Assembly: GCA_045598845.1 (NCBI GenBank)
Contig: JAZRUY010000097.1
Location: forward strand, 1 to 16,146
Direction: 5' to 3'
DNA length: 16,146 bases
Origin: JAZRUY01 sp045598845
GTDB taxonomy: Bacteria; Verrucomicrobiota; Lentisphaeria; Victivallales; Victivallaceae
Position 1 is the first letter of the stretch; each line of letters starts with the position of its first letter. The notes under the pieces are model-generated. The model saw only the letters and a program-made list of their open reading frames with translations. It did not search any database and was not told where the DNA came from. Of the stretch, positions 1 to 5,735 are shown one piece after another. The position numbers were made by a program, and so were the translations under genes.

Positions 1-213
1 GATCTGGCGATCGGCTGCTTCAACTTCACGGACAAAGCCGCCGGCATCTGCCTGATGTTCGACAACATCGGTTTTTCCGCCGATTCCGGGTACGATCTGA
101 AATTCAAAAACGTCTTCACCGGGGAAACAACGGGGATTTTCCGGGAAAACTTCATCCCGGTCATCGAGCCGTTCGACTGCGAGATCTACCGGGTTACACC
201 GGTAGCCGGATAA
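1..213 (+). CDS. C-terminal end of a probable glycoside hydrolase (alpha-galactosidase-like tail)
   Basis: Frame 1 is open from the window edge to TAA at 211-213, giving 70 residues of a protein whose start lies outside. The piece reads as a small beta-sandwich: LAIGCFNFTD near the start, then DLKFKNVFTGETTG, then EPFDCEIYRVTPV at the end. This order (own-name 'FN.T' strand, 'D..tGe' strand, then 'i.p...eiYrv' strand) is what is seen in the C-terminal beta domain of GH27/GH36 alpha-galactosidases and related carbohydrate enzymes, recalled from memory. The catalytic part is not visible, so the substrate cannot be named. The next gene starts 44 bp downstream on the same strand and may be co-transcribed. 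It could equally be the tail of another secreted or cytoplasmic glycosidase. Confidence 0.7.
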   Translation, partial: DLAIGCFNFTDKAAGICLMFDNIGFSADSGYDLKFKNVFTGETTGIFRENFIPVIEPFDCEIYRVTPVAG

Positions 214-257
214 ACAGAGCCGGGACATATCCGCACAAAGGAGCGGGAAGCGGAAGA

Positions 258-839
258 ATGACGGAAACGGAGCAAGCCCGAAAAAAATCCGGCAGATTCA
301 ACCGGTGCGCCGGCTATGCCTGTCTGCTCGCAGGATGCGGAGCGGAACTGGCGCTGCTGGCACTCCGCCGTCTGCACATCACTTACCACCGCCTGTGGCA
401 GGGAATGTACGGAAAAATCCCCGACCCGGTATTTTTCCGCTGGGAAGAGATACTCGCTTATACGGACCGCGGTTCGGGGTGGACGGGCTGCGCCCCGCTG
501 ATCCCGCTGCTGATCGGGCTGACCGGCATGCTGCTTATGACACGCGGACAGCGCAGGCGGTATGATTATCCGCTCGCCGCGGCCGTATTCACCGTCATGA
601 CGCTCCTGTCGATGCCGTGCCTGTGCGCACCGAAGGAAACGGTGAACCGGGTGGTGTGCATGAATGAATACAAGCGGGAGTACGCAAGACTGGAGCAAGC
701 AGGAACAAAGCCGCCGCCGGACGGCGGACGCTTTGTAATACTGGAGGACGCGCCGCGCCGCCATCCGGGAGACCTGCGGCACCGCCTGTGGTCGGACGGA
801 AAAGTCGATCACTATTATCCATGGAAGCAGGACGAATAA
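258..839 (+). CDS. Hypothetical membrane protein, 193 aa
   Basis: Unrecognised protein of 193 residues. Three hydrophobic stretches are visible: about residues 17-37 (CAGYACLLAGCGAELALLAL), 79-97 (PLIPLLIGLTGMLLM) and 105-124 (YPLAAAVFTVMTLLSMPCL). The last is followed by a polar C-terminal domain of about 70 residues ending RHRLWSDGKVDHYYPWKQDE. The 'WSDGKVDHYYP' ending recalls the 'DGHV' ending of pseudopilin-like proteins common in PVC bacteria, but the type IV pilin N-terminus is absent. AAAGGAG at 238-244 lies 13 bases before the ATG, rather far, and a second purine run (GGAAG) sits right at it. Codon use is GC-rich like the chromosome around it. No function is assigned. Confidence 0.7.
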   Translation: MTETEQARKKSGRFNRCAGYACLLAGCGAELALLALRRLHITYHRLWQGMYGKIPDPVFFRWEEILAYTDRGSGWTGCAPLIPLLIGLTGMLLMTRGQRRRYDYPLAAAVFTVMTLLSMPCLCAPKETVNRVVCMNEYKREYARLEQAGTKPPPDGGRFVILEDAPRRHPGDLRHRLWSDGKVDHYYPWKQDE

Positions 840-852
840 GCGGCGGACGGAA

Positions 853-884
853 TCACATCATCATGCTGGCGATGACCGCGGTGG
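853..884. repeat. Left copy of a 32-bp direct repeat bracketing the ATPase gene
   Basis: This stretch matches 2538-2569 in the same orientation at 31 of 32 bases; the only difference is T versus C at the fifteenth base. The right copy is the last ten codons plus stop of the nucleoside transporter gene, so this left copy is a detached duplicate of a gene end (it would read TAVIASMMM-stop on the minus strand). It starts 13 bp after the stop codon of the preceding gene. The flanking bases on both sides differ between the copies. Confidence 0.9.
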
Positions 885-932
885 GACATTCTGCGCCCCG
901 CCGCCCTTCCCCGCATTATCAAAGAAAAACAT

Positions 933-1038
933 AATTTCGTGATAAAACACAGCAAAAAACAAGAATTCCGTGATAAAACCCGGTTGAAAATACAGAATTT
1001 TGTGATAATATACAATAAAAAAGTAAGAATTTTGTGAT
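933..1038. repeat. Four phased direct repeats (iteron-like) upstream of the ATPase gene
   Basis: An 11-base core AATTYYGTGAT occurs four times in the same orientation at 933-943 (AATTTCGTGAT), 964-974 (AATTCCGTGAT), 996-1006 and 1028-1038 (both AATTTTGTGAT). The first three cores continue as AWAA. Starts are spaced 31, 32 and 32 bp, about three turns of B-DNA each, so all cores face the same side of the helix. The spacers are A-rich and only loosely conserved. The last copy ends 6 bp before a predicted -35 box. This looks like a protein-binding array acting as operator or activator sites, or as replication/recombination iterons. It is not a CRISPR array, because the cores are short and the spacers are not unique 30-mers. 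Confidence 0.8.
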
Positions 1039-1044
1039 TTCAAG

Positions 1045-1073
1045 TTCAAAACATGGCTTGGTTATGTTATATT
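1045..1073 (+). promoter_or_regulatory. Predicted sigma-70 type promoter of the ATPase gene
   Basis: TTCAAA at 1045-1050 and TATATT at 1068-1073 are separated by 17 bp. Transcription would begin near 1080, leaving a leader of about 30 bases that contains GGGAGG at 1096-1101, eight bases before the ATG at 1110. The phased repeats lie immediately upstream of the -35 box, the position expected for activator sites. Confidence 0.55.
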
Positions 1074-1109
1074 ATTCCTTAGAAATAAAAATGCCGGGAG
1101 GCACACCGG

Positions 1110-2441
1110 ATGTATTTCAAACGCAAAATCGATGATTTCCTGCAAAAATGGCATTCAGACACCAACCGTCTTCCCCTGATTATCCGCGGGGCGCGGCAGG
1201 TTGGCAAAACCGAAGCAATCCGGCACTTTGCCTTCTCTTTTTATCAGCATATCGTTGAACTTAATTTTGTCGAAGAACCGCAATATCAGTCCATCCTTGA
1301 GGACGGATACAAGGCCGAAAGCGTAATCAGGCTGATTTCCCGCATCAATCCGGATTTCCGGTTTGTTCCCGGAAAAACGCTGATTTTCTTCGATGAAATA
1401 CAAGCCTTTCCGGATATCGCAACCTCGCTCAAGTTCTTCAAGCAGGATAACCGTTTCGATGTGATCTGCAGCGGATCGCTGCTGGGAATTCACTATCAAA
1501 AAGTCGAGTCACACAGCGTTGGATACAAAACAGATTATGATATGCGCTCTTTCGACTTTGAAGAGTTCCTCTGGGCGACGGGATATCCGGATGACATTGC
1601 CGATGACATGCTTCAGCATATGCGGTCGCTAAAACCTTTTTCCAGTGCGGAAATGACAAAGTATTTCTCGCTTTTTACGGACTATATCCTGCTGGGCGGA
1701 ATGCCGGCCGTACTCAAAGAATTTGTCAAAAGCAAAACTTTTGAACGCACACAGGCCATCCAGAAACAACTTCTTCTGGATTATCGCGGGGATATCCGGA
1801 AATATGCCGACGGGATTGAACAAACCCGCATCATGGCGGTATTCGACCATATTGCGCCTCAGCTGGCGAAGGAAAACAAGAAATTTCAACTTTCAAAGGT
1901 GGCAAAGGGGGCAAGAAGCCGGGAGTATTTCGGCTGTGTTGAATGGCTGCTGGATGCCGGAATCATTTCCATCTGCCATTGCCTGAACTTTCCGGAACTT
2001 CCGTTGACCGGAAATTACGATGAATCCAGATACAAACTGTATGTCGCCGACACGGGACTCCTGATCGCCATGCTGGATGAAGAGGCGGGAGATGACCTTC
2101 GCCGAAACAAGAATCTCGGAATTTATAAAGGAGCGCTTTATGAAAATTTCATAGGAGAAGCGCTTTCAAAATCCGGTTATGATCTTTATTATTACCGGCG
2201 GGAAGACGGCTCCCTTGAAAAGGATTTCTTTGTCCGGACCGCGGAAGAGCTGCTGCCGGTGGAAGTCAAAGCAGGCAATACCGTTTCCAAATCGCTGCGC
2301 AATCTGATCGCCTCCGCTCATTACCCGGACATTAAGCACGGAATCAAATTCGCTCATGCCAATATCGGAAAAACCGAGACGATTACAACATTCCCGTATT
2401 TCTGCGCATTCCTGCTGAAACGCTATCTGAAAAATTTATAA
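1110..2441 (+). CDS. AAA_14 / DUF4143 family ATPase, 443 aa
   Basis: Single-chain P-loop ATPase of the AAA_14-DUF4143 family, common in anaerobes and without a settled function. The N-terminal ATPase domain has a Walker A motif GARQVGKT (27-34), a Walker B motif LIFFDEIQ (91-98) and the sensor-1 type SGSLL (121-125). A helical region follows with YILLGGMPAVL (about 192-202) and LYVADTGLL (about 310-318). The C-terminal DUF4143 part carries a PD-(D/E)XK-like arrangement: E345 in GALYENFIGE, D372 in EKDFFV, and E385-V-K387 in LPVEVKAG. A nuclease fold is therefore likely, but activity is not shown. Full length for the family. The start is supported by GGGAGG eight bases upstream. It is alone between two copies of a 32-bp direct repeat, with phased repeats upstream, and is less GC-rich than its flanks, which suggests mobility. 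Confidence 0.93.
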   Translation: MYFKRKIDDFLQKWHSDTNRLPLIIRGARQVGKTEAIRHFAFSFYQHIVELNFVEEPQYQSILEDGYKAESVIRLISRINPDFRFVPGKTLIFFDEIQAFPDIATSLKFFKQDNRFDVICSGSLLGIHYQKVESHSVGYKTDYDMRSFDFEEFLWATGYPDDIADDMLQHMRSLKPFSSAEMTKYFSLFTDYILLGGMPAVLKEFVKSKTFERTQAIQKQLLLDYRGDIRKYADGIEQTRIMAVFDHIAPQLAKENKKFQLSKVAKGARSREYFGCVEWLLDAGIISICHCLNFPELPLTGNYDESRYKLYVADTGLLIAMLDEEAGDDLRRNKNLGIYKGALYENFIGEALSKSGYDLYYYRREDGSLEKDFFVRTAEELLPVEVKAGNTVSKSLRNLIASAHYPDIKHGIKFAHANIGKTETITTFPYFCAFLLKRYLKNL

Positions 2442-2456
2442 ATATCCGTCCGGCGG

Positions 2457-2493
2457 AAAAAACAAAGGATTTGCGGATGACACGCAACCTTTG
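2457..2493 (-). terminator. Rho-independent terminator on the minus strand (downstream of the nucleoside transporter gene)
   Basis: On the minus strand CAAAGG-TTGCG pairs with CGCAA-CCTTTG (two-base bulge, seven-base loop), followed directly by TTTTTT. The T run is the A run at 2457-2462 on the plus strand. No T run follows on the plus strand, so it fits the transporter gene reading leftward. It lies inside the repeat-bracketed segment, so it may have arrived with that segment. Confidence 0.75.
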
Positions 2494-2537
2494 TCCGTTA
2501 AACATAACCGCGCCGGCTATTCCAGGAAAAAACACGC

Positions 2538-2569
2538 TCACATCATCATGCCGGCGATGACCGCGGTGG
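2538..2569. repeat. Right copy of the 32-bp direct repeat; also the 3' end of the transporter gene
   Basis: It matches 853-884 at 31 of 32 bases in direct orientation. It begins exactly at the stop codon of the nucleoside transporter gene and covers its last codons (TAVIAGMMM). Together with the left copy it encloses 1653 bp containing the phased repeats, the ATPase gene and a terminator. Confidence 0.9.
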
Positions 2570-3845
2570 AAAAGGAGGCGAAGGTGCCGGCGACCATCGC
2601 CTTGAAAGCCATTCCGGAAAGTTCGCCGCGGCGGCCCGGCGCCAGACTGCCGATGCCGGCGATCTGAATGCCGATGGAGCTGATATTGGCGAAACCGCAG
2701 AGCGCGTAACTTATGATCACCCGGGTGCGGAGCGACATTTCACAGCCGGACTCGGTCAAACCGCCGGCGAAATGCAGATAGGCGACGAATTCATTCAGGA
2801 CGGTCTTTTCGCCCAGCAGGGTACCGGCGAAGCGGGTCTCGGTCCACGGCACGCCGAGCAGAGCCGCGAACGGATAGAAAATCCAGCCCAGCAGCTCCTG
2901 AACAGAATCGCAGGCCGTCCAGCCAAAAACGCGGGCAAGCGCGCCCCAGAGCAGATTGACCAGGGCGAGCAGCGAAATGAAACCGATCAGCATCGCCGCC
3001 ACATTGAGCGCCATGCGCAGCCCGTCGGTACAGCCGCGGGAGCAGGCGTCAACGGAATTGGCGTCGGTTGAAACAGCGGAGCGCGGGATGATGCCGAGAG
3101 TTTCGGGAACCCCGGTTTCGGGACAGATGATCTTGGCGAAAACAACGGCGGCGGGGGCGGACATGATGGAGGCGGCGACCATGTGACCGGCGATGCCGGG
3201 AACGTAATCACTGAGCATAGCAACGTAAGCGGCCAGCGTGCCGCCGGAAATCGTGGCCATGCCGCCGGTCATCACCAGAAACAGTTCAGAGCGGGTCATC
3301 TTCGCCAGATAAGGGGTTACCGTAAGCGGAGCCTCGGTCTGCCCCAGAAAGACATTGGCGGCGGTATTGCAGGCCTCGGCGCCGGAAATCCCCAGGGTTT
3401 TCCGCATCACCAGAGCCATTGCGCCGACTATTTTCTGCATCACGCCCCAGTGATAAAGCAATGCGGTGAGAGCGGAAAGGAAGATAATGACCGGAAGCGC
3501 CTGAAACGCGAATATGAACGATGAATCGGGCCCGAAAATCCTGCCCGCGACACCGGAGTCGGTCAGCGCCGGAGAGAATACGAATTCCGCGCCGGCGGAA
3601 GCGCAGTCCAGCACTTTCATGACCGCGCGGTCAATCCAGCCGAACACGGCCTGACCGGAAGCGGTTTTAAGCATTATGAAAGCGAGAACAATCTGAAGCA
3701 GCGTGCCTTTGACCACCAGAGGCCAGCTGACTTTGCTCCGGTTCTCGGACAGCAGCAGACAGGCGCAGATCATCACCGCCATGCCGGCCGCGGCAAAAAC
3801 ATTGAGAATAAAAGTATTCATCGCAAAAATCCATGTCGGATTCAC
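2538..3845 (-). CDS. nupC: Concentrative nucleoside transporter (CNT/NupC family)
   Basis: Inner-membrane, cation-coupled nucleoside importer of the CNT family, 435 residues, close to the usual bacterial length. Hallmarks in order: N-terminal membrane helices, the NupC/Gate regions, FLGQTEAP (GQTE at 168-171, the nucleoside-binding loop of re-entrant hairpin HP1), NEFVAY (351-356, with the binding glutamate) and ALCGFANISSIGIQ (GFANISS at 384-390), then APGRRGEL. GQTE, the EFVAY glutamate and the N...S pair match the nucleoside and cation contacts known from the Vibrio cholerae structure. The longest reading starts at GTG (3845) without a clear ribosome site. An ATG eight codons later (3821, MNTFILNVF) is an equally plausible start. 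Its last ten codons are duplicated 1.7 kb away, at 853-884. Salvage genes are not adjacent. Confidence 0.93.
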   Translation of the reverse strand: MNPTWIFAMNTFILNVFAAAGMAVMICACLLLSENRSKVSWPLVVKGTLLQIVLAFIMLKTASGQAVFGWIDRAVMKVLDCASAGAEFVFSPALTDSGVAGRIFGPDSSFIFAFQALPVIIFLSALTALLYHWGVMQKIVGAMALVMRKTLGISGAEACNTAANVFLGQTEAPLTVTPYLAKMTRSELFLVMTGGMATISGGTLAAYVAMLSDYVPGIAGHMVAASIMSAPAAVVFAKIICPETGVPETLGIIPRSAVSTDANSVDACSRGCTDGLRMALNVAAMLIGFISLLALVNLLWGALARVFGWTACDSVQELLGWIFYPFAALLGVPWTETRFAGTLLGEKTVLNEFVAYLHFAGGLTESGCEMSLRTRVIISYALCGFANISSIGIQIAGIGSLAPGRRGELSGMAFKAMVAGTFASFSTAVIAGMMM

Positions 3846-3863
3846 TGAATTTGAATCTTACCT

Positions 3864-3892
3864 AAAATAAACGGCGGCGGAAAGCAACGCAA
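3864..3892 (-). promoter_or_regulatory. Predicted promoter of the nucleoside transporter gene
   Basis: Minus-strand TTGCGT (3892-3887) and TATTTT (3869-3864) with a 17-bp spacer. Transcription would start around 3857, giving a leader of roughly 12 bases to the GTG start or 36 to the internal ATG; the longer leader slightly favours the ATG. Confidence 0.5.
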
Positions 3893-3911
3893 CCGGATTT
3901 ATAACGATATT

Positions 3912-4268
3912 TTATTGTTTCATTTGCCCGCACACCATGGCGTACCAGCAATCCATATAGGCTTTATCCCGGGGGCTCATTCCTCCCTCGTGAACGCTGT
4001 TCTTGAAGTTGTCATAGTCAATATCGTCGGCAATATCTTTTACGGCATTAGCCCATACAGTCTTGGGAACGGTTATCCTGTAAGCATAATCCGCATCCGG
4101 GGTTACGGATATGCAGGAGCGGTCAACTCCAATTCTTTCGCAGAGCCGTTCAAGGTCTCCGCTGAATCTTGCTCTTATCATTACACTGTCCGGCTCATCT
4201 CTGTGCTGAACCGCACTGAAAAATCCATCTTTGCAAAAACCCACATGATTATCCACCTCAAAATTCAT
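3912..4268 (-). CDS. Conserved hypothetical protein, about 118 aa
   Basis: Small soluble protein without a recognised domain name. The pattern SVMIRARFSGDLERL (about 29-43), then ADYAYRITVPKTVWANAVKDIADDIDYDNFKNSVH, then a Trp-containing end (YMDCWYAMVCGQMKQ), resembles a widespread uncharacterised bacterial family with 'DYxxR...DIDYxNFK...W' that I know only as hypothetical. I chose the ATG at 4268 over the in-frame start at 4301. It forms an ATGA overlap with the stop of the upstream gene (TGA at 4267-4265), the usual sign of translational coupling, while no ribosome site precedes either start. It is therefore the second gene of a two-gene operon. Function is not assigned. Confidence 0.8.
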   Translation of the reverse strand: MNFEVDNHVGFCKDGFFSAVQHRDEPDSVMIRARFSGDLERLCERIGVDRSCISVTPDADYAYRITVPKTVWANAVKDIADDIDYDNFKNSVHEGGMSPRDKAYMDCWYAMVCGQMKQ

Positions 4269-4750
4269 CGTTTTTTCAAAGACCAAGAGAAAGGAATACA
4301 ATCGGTAATTTTGCCATGGTCATTAAGCCATTTCAGAGCGGTTTCACGGTCCGGGATGTCGTGTCTCCACTTGTCAATCATTTTCTGAGTAGGGTCGAAC
4401 CCAAGCATATAGTTGCGGTGGTAGATATACAGAACCCTCGGATCAATGCAGATACTATTATAAAAATCACGATCATTATGTGAATAGAAACTCTCAGCAA
4501 TAACTTCGACACGATCACCGTGCTTAATACCTTCAGGTAAGTTATATACGGGTATGTTACTGTACGGGAAGACAGCCAGTATTCCAAAATCATTAACAAA
4601 CTCATACCTGCTCCGACAAGTAAAACGGATACCATCAGCGAGAATATCGGCAGAAATTATAGAGTTCCGATTTATAGTCTTTATTTCTCCAATATCCTCG
4701 CAAACAGGATTATATGATTTCATGTAATCGTAATATTTGAATATACTCAT
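4265..4750 (-). CDS. Hypothetical protein, 161 aa, first gene of a coupled pair
   Basis: Unrecognised soluble protein. It is rich in Tyr, Ile, Asp and Asn with no membrane segment. Visible features are a probable beta-rich middle (IISADILADGIRFTCRSRYEF, then FGILAVFPYSN at about 55-65) and a basic Lys/Arg tail (SWSLKKR). GGAGG at 4759-4755 lies four bases before the ATG, slightly close but convincing. The DNA is markedly more AT-rich than the transporter gene next door, and the upstream 80 bases are almost pure A/T, so the pair may have been acquired by transfer. It overlaps the next gene by the ATGA tetranucleotide. It could be an accessory or defence-type pair, but nothing in the sequence proves a role. 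Confidence 0.75.
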   Translation of the reverse strand: MSIFKYYDYMKSYNPVCEDIGEIKTINRNSIISADILADGIRFTCRSRYEFVNDFGILAVFPYSNIPVYNLPEGIKHGDRVEVIAESFYSHNDRDFYNSICIDPRVLYIYHRNYMLGFDPTQKMIDKWRHDIPDRETALKWLNDHGKITDCIPFSWSLKKR

Positions 4751-4829
4751 GGCACCTCCATTTTTTTGACAACTGCAATATTCTATCTAATATTTATAAT
4801 ATAACTTACAACAAATTTTATTTGAAAAA

Positions 4830-5241
4830 TTATTTGTCGATAATTATTTTTTTCTTAAAACCACTTCGTTCAACCTCTATGGAAGCATCGAAATATTCCT
4901 TAAGGTCAACATAACCGTTGTTTGCCGGTAAACTGAATACTGATTCTTAAATTATTTTCACTTTACCGCCGGAAGCATACAGGCACGGAAACAACGCAAA
5001 ACGGTTCTTTATCAAGTTTGCCGAGAAAACATACCATATCCGATGCCTCCGGAACAGGGACAGAATCATCCGCCATGCACCTGACAGTGAACCCGAGCAG
5101 TTCCTCCGCATTACCTAAAAGTTCATCAAGAGAATTTCCTTCATCAACGACACAGTCGAAATCCGCAAAATCTCCGTTGAAACCGCCGTTTTCATTTTCA
5201 TAAACCGCGAGAAAATAAGTTTTTTCAATTCCGATATCCAT
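4830..5241 (-). pseudogene. Broken HicB-type antitoxin gene (frameshift plus stop), no HicA partner
   Basis: The first frame (5241 to stop at 4963, 92 residues) reads like a HicB N-terminal domain: YFLAVYENENGGFNGDFADFDCVVDEGNSLDELLGNAEELLGF, then FCVVSVPV. HicB antitoxins normally continue into a ribbon-helix-helix domain (about 135 residues in all). Here the continuation is found in another frame: YASGGKVKII, an in-frame TAA at 4949-4947, then SLPANN...DLKEYFDASIEVERSGFKKK to TAA at 4830. The 'SLPAN ... RSGF' part is the expected RHH signature. The total length matches an intact HicB, so one frameshift near 4975-4985 plus one nonsense change explain it. AAAGG lies seven bases before the ATG. 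No HicA reading frame lies on either side. A shortened 92-residue product could still be made. Confidence 0.65.
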
Positions 5242-5417
5242 ACGGGAACCTTTTATAAATATATATTCCGGAATTCAGCGATAAATTTCACATAACAACA
5301 AAAAACACGGGTTTTCGCATAAAATCCGGGATTCGCGCCGCCCCCCGGACACAGGCACAGGAAAAAAAATACAGTTACGATAAAAATCTTCAATGCCGGG
5401 CATTTCATCCGCCAGCC

Positions 5418-5469
5418 GTAAACCAAAGCGAAACCAAAGGCGAACCAAATGTAAACCAAAGCGAAACCA
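5418..5469. repeat. 19-bp direct repeat, period 33 bp
   Basis: GTAAACCAAAGCGAAACCA occurs identically at 5418-5436 and 5451-5469. The intervening 14 bases (AAGGCGAACCAAAT) are a degenerate version of the same ACCAAA/GCGAA pattern. It lies in the gene-free stretch downstream of tRNA-Arg. Confidence 0.8.
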
Positions 5470-5504
5470 GCCATAACCGACCGCCGAACCCCGTTTTTTC
5501 ACAG

Positions 5505-5529
5505 TATAGCCACGATTATAGCCACGATT
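5505..5529. repeat. Perfect 12-bp tandem duplication next to the tRNA unit
   Basis: TATAGCCACGAT is repeated head to tail at 5505-5516 and 5517-5528, plus one extra T. It lies about 50 bp beyond the tRNA-Arg terminator. Confidence 0.75.
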
Positions 5530-5575
5530 TCTGTTTCACAATCACCGAAAATCACCAAAAAGCACATAGAAAAGG

Positions 5576-5597
5576 AAAAATCCCGTTCAACGGGATT
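5576..5597 (-). terminator. Terminator of the tRNA-Arg gene
   Basis: On the minus strand an eight-base perfect stem AATCCCGT/ACGGGATT with loop TGA (5597-5579) is followed by TTT-CC-TTT. It starts 14 bases after the tRNA 3' end. Confidence 0.8.
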
Positions 5598-5610
5598 TGA
5601 GGTGAAAAAT

Positions 5611-5686
5611 TGGTAGTCCGGGCGGGGATTGAACCCGCGACCAACTGCTTAGAAGGCAGCTACTCTATCCACTGAGCTACCGGACC
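5611..5686 (-). tRNA. tRNA-Arg, anticodon TCT
   Basis: Minus strand, 76 nucleotides with an encoded 3' CCA. The acceptor stem GGTCCGG pairs with CCGGACT (one G-T pair), with discriminator A. The anticodon stem is GCTGC/GCAGT around the loop CTTCTAA, so the anticodon is TCT and it reads AGA/AGG arginine codons. The T-loop GGTTCAATC is standard. It stands alone with its own promoter and terminator. The gene-free stretch with short repeats beyond its 3' end is where integrating elements often sit, but no second copy of the tRNA end was found within the window. Confidence 0.97.
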
Positions 5687-5695
5687 GCCGCACTT

Positions 5696-5724
5696 AATAT
5701 CGCACCCGGAGCCGGCTTTTACAA
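5696..5724 (-). promoter_or_regulatory. Promoter of tRNA-Arg
   Basis: Minus-strand TTGTAA (5724-5719) and GATATT (5701-5696) with a 17-bp spacer. The -10 box ends nine bases before the mature tRNA 5' end. The unit starts just after the stop codon of the upstream glycosidase gene. Confidence 0.6.
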
Positions 5725-5735
5725 GATAAAGCGCC

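Larger units (their letters stand above)
5242..5575. other. Gene-free stretch with several short tandem repeats
   Basis: The stretch between the broken antitoxin gene and the tRNA terminator holds no convincing gene. The open frames at 5253-5502 translate low-complexity repeats (FGFALVY-type) without a ribosome site. The segment carries three unrelated short repeats (5418-5469, 5505-5529 and 5540-5559, the last being AATCACCGAA/AATCACCAAA), so it looks like replication-slippage or old integration-border DNA. Confidence 0.5.

Noticed and set aside
933..1038. Possible CRISPR array
   Set aside because: The repeated core is only 11 bases, the intervals are similar A-rich sequence rather than unique spacers, and no cas gene is near.
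5253..5502. Two overlapping minus-strand open frames of 73-75 residues
   Set aside because: They translate short tandem repeats (FGFALVY-like), lack ribosome sites and resemble no protein.
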